Source: Chlorokybus atmophyticus
Lineage: Eukaryota > Streptophyta > Chlorokybophyceae > Chlorokybales > Chlorokybaceae
NCBI GenBank assembly: GCA_009103225.1
Contig: RHPI01001043.1
Coordinates: forward strand, 102,056-166,055
Direction of reading: 5' to 3'
Length of the DNA stretch: 64,000 bases
Position numbers and translations under genes: made by a program. Below, in pieces: positions 38,735 to 50,400 of the stretch. Under the pieces are notes generated by a model that saw only the letters and a list, made by a program, of their open reading frames with translations, was not told where the DNA came from and ran no database searches. The stretch's first letter is position 1. Each line of letters begins with the position of its first letter.

Positions 38735-40135
38735 TAAGTGGCTGCCGCTGTCCAATAATGTAGCACCGTGCCATCCGATTCCACTGCCAAATGCAGATGC
38801 GTAGCGCGGCTGTGGTTGTGGTTGTGCTGATAGTCAAAAGTGGCAGCTACCAACCTCTCCATCCTTTGCAGTAGATCAGTGTGCTGTATGCGCGTTTAAA
38901 GTGTCGAAAAATCACAAGTCTTTAGCAGCATGCGTATCTGCTTGTCACATGTTGTGCGAGTGGAGTTCACCGCACATTGTATAGGGTATGTGAAGTGCTG
39001 TGTGAGACACACGCATACATATGCCACATGCACACCAACACTCACATGCACACTACCAATTCAGTTTATCAAGTTGTACACCATCACTACCGGGCTAACC
39101 ACTATCACTATGACACTACCGCCCGTCCCCGTTAGCCATGCATGCATGTTGACATGGTGTTACCTGCCCACAGGGCCGTTTCAGTCAGTTCTGTTCAGCG
39201 TCGCAGTTGCTGCAGCATCAAAGACCAGCAGGACTCCCTCCCCTCCTCCCCCTCCTCCCCCTTCTCCGCCACCACCCCCTTCCTCTGCCTCTCTCATCTC
39301 CCAAACCCTCTACGCGTGAGCCACCCCGCGGTGGTCCTGCTGCCGCTGCCACCCTTGCGCTGCAGTGCCAACGTCAGCACTGCACTGCGCAGGGTCCTTG
39401 CGTCCTTGCCGACAGTTAGGTCTGGTCGGTGGGGTTGGGTGGTGGGGTTGTGTCGCTGATGACGCAAGCGCATGCACGCAATATCTACTAGATAGTACCT
39501 TCACTATCAACACACAAGTTGTACATCATGATGTACATCTGTGCTCAACAGGTAGGCACATGCAACATGGATGCCAAAATGTGTACCGGATGCGGTGCAT
39601 GTCATTGATGTATTTGTCTTGTGTGCGCGGCTGTGAAACGCGTGCATGCGTAGCAAGATGATAAGTGGAAAATGCGCACGCAACAACAACATTGTGCTAC
39701 ACATGCCGCACCACGTTTACGTACACGACTTCCAGGCGTGGATCTTATGATGTTGGCTAGGTATGAGGAATCAACGCATAACCAAACCCACCGTGACCGC
39801 ACTGCCTGTTGTGCACGCATGCACAAGAACTCAGCCACAAACAGTGTCAAGTTGTTATTACATGGTTTATGCACAACGCAACATTACAAAAAGAAGAACA
39901 TGGCTCCAGCACAACTTATCCACAATCCACAGCGAAAATCCGTGTACAGTGCACATCATCCAACCCTGTGCTTAGTATCAAAAAGACGTGCACGACCTGA
40001 CAGAATGTATCCATGCTGGGTCTGCATGAAAAGCAAGTCAATTGAGCGCAGTTGCACGTGTGACGCAGTCAGCAGCGAGCACAATTCCAAACACCAGACA
40101 TAGTTATATACACCAACACATGTGCACAGTCACGC
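38735..40135. repeat. 1401-bp direct repeat, copy 2
   Basis: Second copy of 37333-38733. Ends at cacagtcacgc, after which unique sequence resumes. Confidence 0.93.
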
Positions 40136-40739
40136 GCAAACTACCACCCACCACCCACAAGCACACTTTTCAACTTCACAAGTCCCCTCACCCACAACAC
40201 AAATGCCCACCACAGAGCCTTCTCCACATTGCACTCAAACTCCTCAACTTGCGCCTAGAGAGCAGGTTGAAGCAAGTGCCCACTCACACACGCTGCCTCA
40301 CCTGGTAGATAGAATTGATCTAAACACTGCACACACGCATCCACTGACAGACACACACGCATGATGGCGCTGATTGTGGCTTGAAAAGTCAACAATAGAG
40401 TTTCATGGCACTGAAGCAGTAAGCGTAATCGCAACCGAGATGCATTTGATTCAGGCAGTACGGAGTGTATGTGCATGCGTGCATGTTCTCAAACACTTAT
40501 GCGTGTGTGCTCATGCGCAGGTGTGCATGCGCGTAGGTAGGAGTCTTCAATATATGCGATGCAAGGAGTGTGCGAATCATGATGCGCATGATTGAGTGGA
40601 TGCATAGACTCTTGTTGGATCCGATGCATGACTGCGTGCGCGTGTGCGTTTGTGCAGCTTGTTCAGTCTTCTGCATCACTGGTCAACAGCAGGATCACAC
40701 AGACACACACACACCTTCTGTTCCACATGCTTGTCTTCC
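40136..40739. other. Intergenic, low-complexity
   Basis: Ccaccacccac- and cacacacgcatgc-type sequence. No gene recognised. Confidence 0.5.
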
Positions 40740-41688
40740 TCATTGCTCCGGCGACTGCTGCGTGGCTTCGCTCTGCATCCCCGCCTTCTGCATGGCCGCC
40801 GCCCCGAGCTCCTTGGCCTTATCCAGCAGGGTGGAGGCGGTCTCCTGCGCCACCTGCGAGGCCTCCGCCGCCTTGCGCGAGGCGGTCTCCTCCGCCTGGG
40901 CCGCTCCGCCCTTAGCGGTGTCGTACGCCTGGGCGGCGACGCCCTTCGCGCCCTCGTAAGCCTGGCCGGTCTTGTCCTTGGCGGCACCAGCGGCGTCCTT
41001 GGCCGTGCCAGTGGCAGCACCAGCGGCGTCCTTGGCCGTACCCGTGGCGGCGCCGGCGGCCTGCTTGGCGGACTCGGTGGCGGCACCGGCGGCGCCCTTG
41101 GTGTGCTCGTAGGCGGCGCCCGCTTGCTCCTGTACAAGCACACACATACACACATGCACTGTAAGACCGATGGCATCAACCATATCGCCGCAAGGTGAGT
41201 TGCAGTGAGAAGGTGACGAGATCGTCAGACATGTGTGCGTGCATGCATGCACGCACAAGCCTGCTGAGCAGATCAATCATTTGGCTGGTGGGTGTATGCA
41301 AGCGATGGTCTAGTTACTCCCACTGCATGCATGGCTACGGCAAGCAGGCAATCAGAGTGGATGCATGCATCCAGACAGCCCCGCACTCACGCATGCATGC
41401 GTGTGAGCACGTGCATGGAGTGGTGTGACACTGGTATGAGAAAAGGTTCTCTTTCTTTGTGCAGTTCTGTATGCTACGTACTCCTTAACTTAGGCCTCTG
41501 TGACCATGTTCCATTGCATGCAGGTTACATATGACAAGATGCCACTAACGCTTGGACACAATCACTTGCCAAGTTATTCGAGAGCAAGAGCAGCAGTGCA
41601 GCGAGTACAACGGTTGAACTTGCTGCTCTGTCTCATGCATGCATGTGCAAAAAGAGCAATGACGCACCTTGGCTCCCTCCATACTCAT
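40740..41688 (-). CDS. LEA group 3-like protein with 11-mer repeats
   Basis: Two exons: 41688-41668 (MSMEGAK) and 41129-40740, giving 136 residues. The mature sequence is a chain of near-identical 11-residue units such as GAATESAKQAA, GAATGTAKDAA (twice), GAAKDKTGQAY, EGAKGVAAQAY and DTAKGGAAQAE. These are the classic Lys/Ala/Thr amphipathic repeats of LEA_4 proteins. There is no Cys, Trp or signal peptide. Expected to be disordered and protective under water stress, in the cytosol or nucleus. Similar in type, though not in detailed sequence, to the small gene at 32937-33444. The corresponding DNA is GC-rich, with a repeating ggcggcaccggcggc pattern. Confidence 0.85.
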
Positions 41689-42230
41689 GGTTGCTGACGG
41701 CTCAACACAGACTCTCCCCTTAAGGTCGCTTGGCTCAACACGGGTGCGTGCTTCCAGTTCTGCTTGCTCTCGTTTAGCAACTGCGAGCTTCCTACTACTT
41801 TGAAGACTCTGAAGACGAAGACACTGAAGAGAGACACGGCTGCACCTTCACCTCGCCGCACTCCCTAGCAACAAGTATGTATATATGTATGGCGGAGACT
41901 TCTTGACAGGTCTTCAAGCGCCTGCAGCGCCTGTGCCTGTGGTGAAGATCCGCCTGTATCAGAGCATCAGTGACTCCTCTCCTCGACAGCATCTGGAAGC
42001 TAACAGAGTCATGAGGGTCATGTCACAGGACACATCTATCATAAAAACCGTGTCAGGAGTTGCACGGCGGCAAAGCCGAGGATGGGGATTCTGATTTGCA
42101 TACCGGGTTGGGGGATTTGTGGCGGGGGGCATTATGGTATATAGGTAGTGAGCAGTAGAGTGTCGCTTGAATGGTCCGCCAAAGTTGACCCTGAGTACAG
42201 ACCTACTGGATAAGGGCGCAACAGTTACGC

Positions 42231-42232
<2 letters not shown>

Positions 42233-42272
<40 letters not shown>
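42233..42272. repeat. CT dinucleotide microsatellite
   Basis: Twenty uninterrupted CT units. Confidence 0.95.
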
Positions 42273-42278
<6 letters not shown>

Positions 42279-42309
42279 ATCAAGAGCTCTAAGACACTAT
42301 TCGATGTGT

Positions 42310-42480
42310 GTGTACAAAAGGGGTGTGCTACTATGCCGGCATGCATCGTGTGCCGAGACATGCAAGCGACATGCATCACACTCATGGGTGAACACATTCT
42401 ATTCACCACCGGGCTAGTATTTTCTATGCTATGCCAACTCTAGCCTGCTCCGTTAGCCATGTGTGTGTGGGTGGGTGGAT
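42310..42480. repeat. Dispersed retroelement repeat, terminal fragment (copy A)
   Basis: Shares with copies B and C the series ggggt-tg-...-gcatgcat, caccaccgggctagt, ctatgc and tagcc-gc-ccgttagccatg, in the same order and orientation. Only the outer part of the repeat is present; no RT lies nearby. Confidence 0.55.
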
Positions 42481-43097
42481 ATGTAAAGTGCTGTGGGGGA
42501 ACAAGCACAGGCAAAGTATCCACTGGAGATCTGGCAAACATACACGTTCTGTGCTGTTGACACAAATGTTCTGACAACTGCATACATATAATGCGCTGAC
42601 ATGTCAGTACACACCTGTACCTAAAGCAGCAACCATTGCAATGCCCGGGCATCAGGGCTCCTTGTGTTACTACACGCCATGCTGCAGAGCTTATTGACCT
42701 TGGAGCCATACACCAAGCTTCACTGGTAGTGTGCATGCATGCAGCACATGCAGCAGAGTGCGCATGTCAACACTGCTTGTACCAGCATGAATGATGGAGC
42801 ACCTCGCACACATGCCGCCTGAGTCCCAATGACGCATGAGATATACAGCCATCGAGCTTAGCGCAGCCATCTGGTAATACACAAACAAAAAGCAACCAGC
42901 ACACGGCTCTTGTGCCCAGGAGCATTCAATGATGCCACTTATGTAAGAGGTTCAGGCATGTTGAGGGGAACGTATACATACGTGATCCAGTACACGCACT
43001 ACATATCACACTATCACAAACGCACACTTTGCAAGCAGGAACTACATACACTTACATTGTACTTACACTATACTTACAGAGTAGGTATCATAGTCAC

Positions 43098-46000
43098 TCA
43101 CACGCGCTCCTCAATCCATGACGCGATGTCCTCGTGCACGACAGAAACATCCGGTTCACTCTCATCAAGGATTGCGTGCCACATGCCAGGATACAGCCTA
43201 AGCGTCTTGTCTGTGCTGCTGCACCCTTTGAGAAGCGCTTCGCAGGATTCACGCCTCGTCACGGTGTCCAAATCACCCTGCATGGCCACACATTAGCAAC
43301 TATGCATAGCAAGTTTACTGAGTGCTGAACCACATGCGCACACCCAACCGTACCTGCATGGCCAGGATGGGTACTGTCACTTCATCAAAATGTGCGCTGA
43401 TGTCCTGCGTGGCTCGCAGGAGCTCCAGTGACATCTTCAACCTTGATCTGCCTGTGCAAGACGAGGGTCATGCTTGAAAGTAACTTCATGACACAATACA
43501 TACGTAGGGTTGAAGATGCAAACACCAGCGCAGACAACACCTAGTTGCCTAATCACATGCTGCTTGTTGTACAAGTCCCTGACAACTGTACAACATCAGG
43601 TGTACTGTAACGTTGTCAATTGGAGACTGGAGCGACTGCCTGGCATTGAGATAGAGAATGAGCAGCTGTCTGGCCGAAAGCTGGACTCATGCATAAACTC
43701 ACATATCACAACCACTGCTGTTCCTGCAGTACCCACGAGTTTCTGAACCGTTGCAATTTACCATGGTAACGCATTGGGTCCGCCAGAGCAACCTCTCTAA
43801 GCTTCTCATTCTTCACAGCCTTCTCAATGATTCGCTTCGAGTCGCCAGGGACCACTGCAGCCTTTGGTGCAACTCTCGCAACCATCTTGAGTGTCTGCAC
43901 AACTGGCTGGCAAAGATGTGCATATGTGGGTTAGCAGTGCGTCCTGTCATCCTGTCATCCTGTCATCTAACATGAGTGCAGATACTGCCAACAGAACCGC
44001 CATAACGGACTGGCATATTGCAAGCATGACACAGCAAGTGGTGCTATACTGGATTTCTTCGGCAACTTAACACCATGTTAACCGTCTGCTTAACAATGCA
44101 CGCAATACCAACAGAGCGTGTTGTTTGTTGGCAAACAAAGTGTGTCACCAAGCGGAAATAATGCAAACGGTGTCAACAAGGCCCCAACACAACCGTTGAA
44201 GCATCATCACCTCACACGGAACTTCTAGGAATGCGTGTCTATACAACCATTGGGCAGAGTGCTCTATGATAACACATAACCAACGGTTTCTGTGCAATGC
44301 GACCAACCTGCGCAGGCATGAGCGATGGGTGTATTTCGCACATGGGCGCCACCAGCAACAGGCCTGTAAAGTCCTTAGGTCGTCTCCGAGCAACCTTTAT
44401 CATGACGGCACCGCCCATGGATTCGCCTATCAGAAACTTGGGCAGGTTGGGAGACTGCTGGGACACCTGGTCTATGAACTGGAGAACAACGTCCTGTATC
44501 AGCTCGCCACACACCTTGGCTGTATTGACACACGCGCGCGCACACGCACACTGGCTGTCACTCACACACGCACACAACCACGCACGCACACACACATTTG
44601 GGTGCGGGGTTGGTAAAAGGAAACAACATAAACAACTACCTAGTCCAAGGCCAACCATACCAAGTTTGAACACATCAAAGGTGACACGCCCAAAGCATTC
44701 AGCAGTCCAGAGTGATAGCCAATGCATGCTAGACAAACTGCAGTCATCTGCTGCGAGGTACCTGCAGCATGTCGTCCACAAAGTAGTCAAACTTCTTTAT
44801 ATGGCAACGCGTGCCTTCGCTGCGGCCATGCCCCTGATGCTCCACTCCAAAACAGCCAAACCCCCGCCTTGCTAGCCTCCTCGCAACCTCTAAAGCATAC
44901 ACGTAGTTCTGCTGCGAGGCCAAGCCTTATCGTGCAAGTTATAGGACGATATGCACATATGATTGGCAAGTGCAACGCGCGTGCTAAGCCTTTGTGATGC
45001 ACAGTGCAACTTGCCAACATCTCAGACACATACGTAGTTCTGCTGCGAGGCCAAGCCTTACCGTGCAAGTTATTGGACGGTATGCACAGCAGGACACATA
45101 TCCTCGGCAAGTGCAATGCGCGTGCTAACCCTCTGTGATGCACAGTGCAACTTGCCAACATTGTTTTGAAAACAATAACCCATGATGTACATGGTTACCT
45201 GCTAAGCCGCCTGGTTGAGAGGGTACAGACTTGAAGTCTGGGTGAGGAAAGCCATACATTAGGGCCGCTACTGCAGATGATGTAGGCAGGTGCAGACACA
45301 CACTTTGCTAGTTGCACTGGGTGTCATTGTTGATCGCTAACACGTGCGCGCATGAACGCACTTGCATATGCGCGTGCTCAAAGACACACACAAGCACAAC
45401 TCCCTGNNNNNNNNNNNNNNNNNNNNNNNNNNNNNNNNNNNNNNNNNNNNNNNNNNNNNNNNNNNNNNNNNNNNNNNNNNNNNNNNNNNNNNNNNNNNNN
45501 NNNNNNNNNNNNNNNNNNNNNNNNNNNNNNNNNNNNNNNNNNNNNNNNNNNNNNNNNNNNNNNNNNNNNNNNNNNNNNNNNNNNNNNNNNNNNNNNNNNN
45601 NNNNNNNNNNNNNNNNNNNNNNNNNNNNNNNNNNNNNNNNNNNNNNNNNNNNNNNNNNNNNNNNNNNNNNNNNNNNNNNNNNNNNNNNNNNNNNNNNNNN
45701 NNNNNNNNNNNNNNNNNNNNNNNNNNNNNNNNNNNNNNNNNCCCCCCCCCCCTCCCTCTTCAAGAGTGTTACATAGCATGCAGGCAACTTCGTACGAAGT
45801 CCTATTGCTGAACTACTGGCATGGCTTACTCCTTGAAAATTTGCAGCCTAAAGCAACACGTCACGCGCCTATGACGTATCACATTGTGGGCATATGCTCC
45901 AACGCACACCAGAGAACGTCACAGTGCAGTCTTGAGACACTGCTGTGAAATCACTGTGTCCAGCATCTTGTCAAGTTATTGTTTATGTCGGTGCCATGGT

Positions 46001-46558
46001 GCTCACTGTTTTGTACATCTTGCTTGTACATAGGCTAAGCGTATGACATGTGCGTTCTCCAAAGGTGAACTTCGAGATCGTATGAGTCAAGCGCAGATTC
46101 CAAAAGTAGAACAACCCTGTCTGACTGTTTGCACACCGGCGGTGGTGCAACGAAGGTGACTGCGTGCTTGGACATAAACGAAACAATCAACTATAAACTT
46201 GTACGTCACGCCGTTAAGCTCGGAATTGCAATTCGCAACAGGTTTAGCAAACAGACACACTATGTCGGCCCAATTGCCACTCACAATCGGCGTAGCCGTG
46301 TGCAATGAACACCAGCGCCTTAAGCCCCTCAACCCCAGCACTCCCCTGCTTCATCCACTGCACAGTGAACAGCTTCTTCCCACGGGCGTTGGTCATAACG
46401 CCGTGTGTAACGTCCAGCCCCGCCTCCAACCCGCCGCCTCCTCCTCCTCCTGCCCCTGCTCCTGCTCCTGAACCGCCATTGCTGTCCCCAACGACACCAA
46501 CAGCACTCCCCGTCTCAATTGTCCCATTTTTACCAGAACTAGAGACCTCCGGAGCCAT
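43098..46558 (-). CDS. Monoglyceride-lipase-type alpha/beta hydrolase
   Basis: Exons read at 46558-46285, about 44908-44762, about 44514-44308, 43894-43762, 43451-43354 and 43277-43098. Serine hydrolases of this group (monoacylglycerol lipase, caffeoylshikimate esterase, lysophospholipase) cleave acyl esters. Seen in order: VFIAHGYAD (oxyanion-loop HG), GVEHQGHGRSEG, the nucleophile elbow GESMGG, AMQGDLDTVT (acid Asp region) and YPGMWHAI (catalytic His). The N-terminus is Gly/Ala-rich without a clear targeting signal. The first and second listed exons do not join in phase, so one small exon is missing. It could lie in the N gap at 45407-45741 or in the tandem-duplicated segment at 44901-45161. 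The third exon needs either an AAG acceptor or a slightly different boundary. Diverges from the G8-protein gene. Confidence 0.82.
43941..43969. repeat. Short tandem octamer (tgtcatcc)
   Basis: Three and a half copies of an 8-base unit inside a lipase intron. Confidence 0.8.
44901..45161. repeat. Tandem duplication of a 131-bp exon-intron junction
   Basis: The unit at 44901-45031 (acgtagttctgctgcgaggc...cttgccaacat) is repeated at 45032-45161 with about ten differences. The left unit contains the 5' border of a lipase exon (acceptor gcag, then Asn-Tyr codons). The right unit carries a copy of the same acceptor and Asn-Tyr codons, followed by a possible donor (gtatgt). Confidence 0.8.
45407..45741. 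other. Assembly gap (335 N) next to a C run
   Basis: Followed immediately by 12 C and a ctccctc stretch. It lies inside the lipase gene, between its first and second recognised exons, so a small exon may be hidden. Confidence 0.95.
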
Positions 46559-47401
46559 GGCAGAGCTGCGACACAAACACCGACGACACCGACGACACCA
46601 CCGCCGCCGCCGCCGCGGCTGCAGGCAACGATAAGCCCGAAGCTGATGTCAGCGTAAGCCGACGTGTCAATACAATGCACTGCCTGTGGCACTGATAGCT
46701 TCCGTGACGCTCTACTAACAAACAACGTCGCTGGTGAACTTCCTAGTCGTGCCACTTACATGTTTTATACAAACGCTTCCGTGGCAAACAGCGGCTTTGG
46801 CGCTCAACTGGACGGTTGCTATCATACTCGAAGTCATCATGGCGGAGTTCCCGGGGTATTCTGAACCGTTGATCGCCAAAAGGTCATCGCCAGCGGCTCG
46901 AGTGGTTGCTTTATGCCACGTGGCAAAAAGGGAAAGCGGCACCGCGTACGCAACTGCTTCACCCGCGGCGGCGGCGGCGGCGGCGGCGGCAGTGGCGCTG
47001 GCGGATTTGCAGCAGGTGGGTTATGTTAGAGTGGCTGACGGACGTGTTGTTTGTGTTTCGGGTGTACGTTGAGCTGCTCTGTGTAAGGCGTTGGTGTTTG
47101 GACCGGTTGTCAAGCGCTGGTTGCCAGCTTGAAAGAACTGTGCTTCTCAAAGCTTCTTCGTCCATTTGTGGACTTGTGTAACGTTGTGTGCATCATTGAC
47201 AAGCTTTGTACGGTGTAAGACCATTGTGTATGCATGCGCAAGTTCTTGCTTGCTGTTGTCAAAGTTGAACGCTGTCCTTTCAGCAGACATTCCTAGTTAG
47301 CCTTGCTTCTGCTGCATTGTTTGAAAACCCAATGTCAGAAACCCTAGTCAAGTTTGCTGAACTCGACTATAAGACTGAAATGTCCCTTTGAAGCAGGCAA
47401 G
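46559..47401. promoter_or_regulatory. Bidirectional promoter region, lipase and G8-protein genes
   Basis: The 843 bp between the divergent start codons contain a (gcg)n tract near 46965-46995, resembling tracts at other 5' ends here, and CCGCCG runs near 46600. A plus-strand ORF through the GCG run (Ala repeat) has no domain and is probably untranslated leader. No TATA box is convincing. Confidence 0.4.
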
Positions 47402-50400
47402 ATGACAAGACACTTGCGGCTCGCCGCCACCACACTGGTTTGCCTCATTCACATCGCTGCCGCCCAGACTTCGTCATATACTTTTGAATGCGGCACTGTT
47501 GACCCACCTGAAGGTAAAGAGAATTGCACAAGCTTCATCATGCATGGTCAGTGGTGGGTGCTTGATACACAGCACCTCATTCTGTTTCTCACTTTGTTGC
47601 AGGGTCTTCTTCATGGTTGCGCTGGTCTGATCCGCAAGCATGGCCGGACGGGCAAGTGCCGGGTGATGGGAGTGAAGTGGACATTGCATGCGGGACAGCA
47701 GTACTGCTAGATGTGTCATCAGTATCGCTTGCGGGATTGCGGGTTCACGGACATCTGCGGTTCTTCGATGATCCCAGCGTGGGCGATATCCACCTCTCAT
47801 CCCCATATGTTGTCGTAACTGGACAGCTGTCCATTGGCTCGCCAGACGCGCACTTCTCTCACAATGCCACCATAGAACTCCTCGCAGTAGATGGAAGGCC
47901 CTCGTATGCTTACAACCTCAATGGTGCAACATTTGACGCTGGCTACAAAGCTCTCCAAGTGGTATGCATGCCCTACCATACAATATGCCACTGACATTAT
48001 ACCATGCACATGCGCGCACATGCACATGCACACAAACGCACGCACGCATATAAACCTTTCAGTTTATTCTATATACAACCCTACAGTTGTGTGTAAGTCT
48101 TTTTCTCTTTCTTTTGTCTGTGTAGGTGGGAGGGCAGTTACATTTGCATGGCTTGAGAGGCGGGAGCAGCATGCCGGTGTGGACACGTCTTGCAACCACT
48201 GCAAAGACGGGCGACAGCGACATACGACTTGTCAAGGTGAGGAGAGGGACGCCGGTATATTTGTCTGTCCTTCCAACACGCACATATCGACCTACCTCTG
48301 GTTGGCTGCAGACAGCGGATGGACTGTCTGTGTCAGATTACTGGGTTGTTGGAGACCGCATCGCTATTGCGCCAACCAATTTTGACCATCTGGAAGCTGA
48401 AGACCGCCTTATTACAGATATTACAGGTGAGTGCAACTTGCGCCCTTGCCATAGTCTCATATTGTACGCTTTGTGTATAGGCTTTAAAATTGTTGATTGT
48501 GTTTATGCATGCAGTTGACGGTGATGAAGTGGTTATCACTCTCGACTCGTCTCTCACATACACGCACTGGGGCGACCATGCTGTGGATATCGGCAACGGG
48601 TTTACAATGGTTCAGGCAGCTGAGGTTGCTCTCCTGGACCGCAACATCCTGATTGTCGGCGAAGATGAGGGCGATGTCACTGCCGGCGGTCACGTGTGGG
48701 TGTTTCAAACATCCACTCCACAGTATATTGAGGGTGTGGAGTTTGTCGCTCTCGGCCAGCAGGGAAGCCTTGGCAGATATCCGCTCCATTTCCACCTTTG
48801 CAGGGATGCAAGTGGGACCCAAATTCTGAAGAACTCCATGCACCACACCTTTCAGGTAACACATTGTTGTCAGCACTGCTGAGATTGTACACTTGAGCTT
48901 CACGTGACAAATTGCTGTACAGAGGGGTTATGTGTTGCATGGCACATACAACGTGCTCGTGGATGGCAACATTGCGTACGCCAACATCGGCCACATCTTC
49001 TTCCTTGAAGATGGCATTGAGACAGGCAACGTGATCTCCAACAATGTGGGCATGCTGACCGTAGCTCCACAATTCCTGGTAGGCATAAAAAGCACCTTGT
49101 GTCATAGTGTACGTGTCTGTCATGATACACGCCCACCTGACATGACCCCACCTGACATCACATGCTGTGAAGGTGCGCGATAACGAGACAGATAACACTC
49201 CGGCACTATTTTGGATTTCCAACCCCAATAACACGGTCATCAACAATGTTGCTGCAGGGAGCGGAGGGTTTGGCCTTTGGCTTACAACCAATGGCTCGGT
49301 GGGTTTCATCAAGTGTGTCAATGCAAAGGCACACATGTTGAGTATGCTGCAGCTAATCAACTGGCGGTCTTAGGTTGGAGGGCTTGCCGCTGCCCTTCCT
49401 GAAGCACAAGGCTATCGACCCGCCAACGTTGTGATCCAGAAGTTTGACAAGTAAGCACACACGTCGTGTGCGTGAGTAGGGTAGAGTGGTAAAACTTGTG
49501 CTTGCTTGCATGATTAATACAGAACAAAGGTGAAACCAACATTCCAACTGTCCCATTCTTTCATACCCCCCATGCTTGGGGCACTAAAACTGTTGCATAT
49601 CAACTTTGCGTATTATTCAGCAAGTGATGTGTGCAGTAATGTGGCACACTCTTGTGACATTGGCACCGGCAACTACCCCTCGCGCTATGTGCCGTACTAC
49701 ACCGCCTACATGTCAAATGTAAACTCCTACAAGTGCCGCACGCACGGCGTCCGCCTGCACAAGATGTTCAACACCGTGTTGTCCGGGGTACTCGTGTCCG
49801 ACTCCCAAGTTGGGGTTTCTCTAGACACGGCCCCTGGTGTGACACTGAAAGGTGAGACTAGCTTCTCACTTGCATCCTGTGCGCAAAGTTTATGGTTGCC
49901 AAGATGGTATACCAACTTGTTGTTCATGCAGATTCGGTGATTGCGGGTCTCACCTCCAATGACCCTTATGGCTGCAATGCCAAGTGCGCCGCGGGCGACA
50001 TCAATGGTGGCTGGCAGTATCCCACTTGCCGGTATCCTCACATTTTTGCTCGATACCGTGCTCAGGTGGGCGTCGAGTACACCTGTGTTTGCACCCATGA
50101 TGTCCATGTGTAAGTATGTGCATCAACCAATCTAACCTGTGCCACTTTCACAGGACTGGCAGTATGGCATTTTCTGGAGGCCTGACGAGCTAGGGGACCT
50201 GTTTGGTGCGACGCATCTAGACAACGTGTCCTTTGCGTACTTCTCTTCCCCTTGCTACCCGTCCTCGTACCCGATTTACGTGACCACCACGTCTGGGTCA
50301 CAGAATATCCTCGCCCTCTGGGACCCGCGCAGCAGTGTGCAGGGCCTCAAGTTCCAGAATGTCAACACAAATGTCTTTTTTGGTGACGGGGCTGGAGATG

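Larger units (their letters stand above)
41689..43097. other. Intergenic region with a CT microsatellite and a repeat fragment
   Basis: Between the LEA gene start (41688, minus) and the lipase stop (43098, minus). Contains possible LEA promoter sequence, the CT tract at 42233-42272 and dispersed repeat copy A. Short ORFs show no domains. Confidence 0.5.

Noticed and set aside
37333-40135. LTR retrotransposon with 1.4-kb LTRs
   Set aside because: The two copies are adjacent with only one N between them, with no internal gag-pol, and they include RT coding sequence.
45308-45948. Several ORFs of 130-200 residues
   Set aside because: They consist mostly of N and exist only because the gap has no stop codons.
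48677-49360. 227-residue minus-strand ORF
   Set aside because: Antisense to G8-protein exons and introns; no domain.
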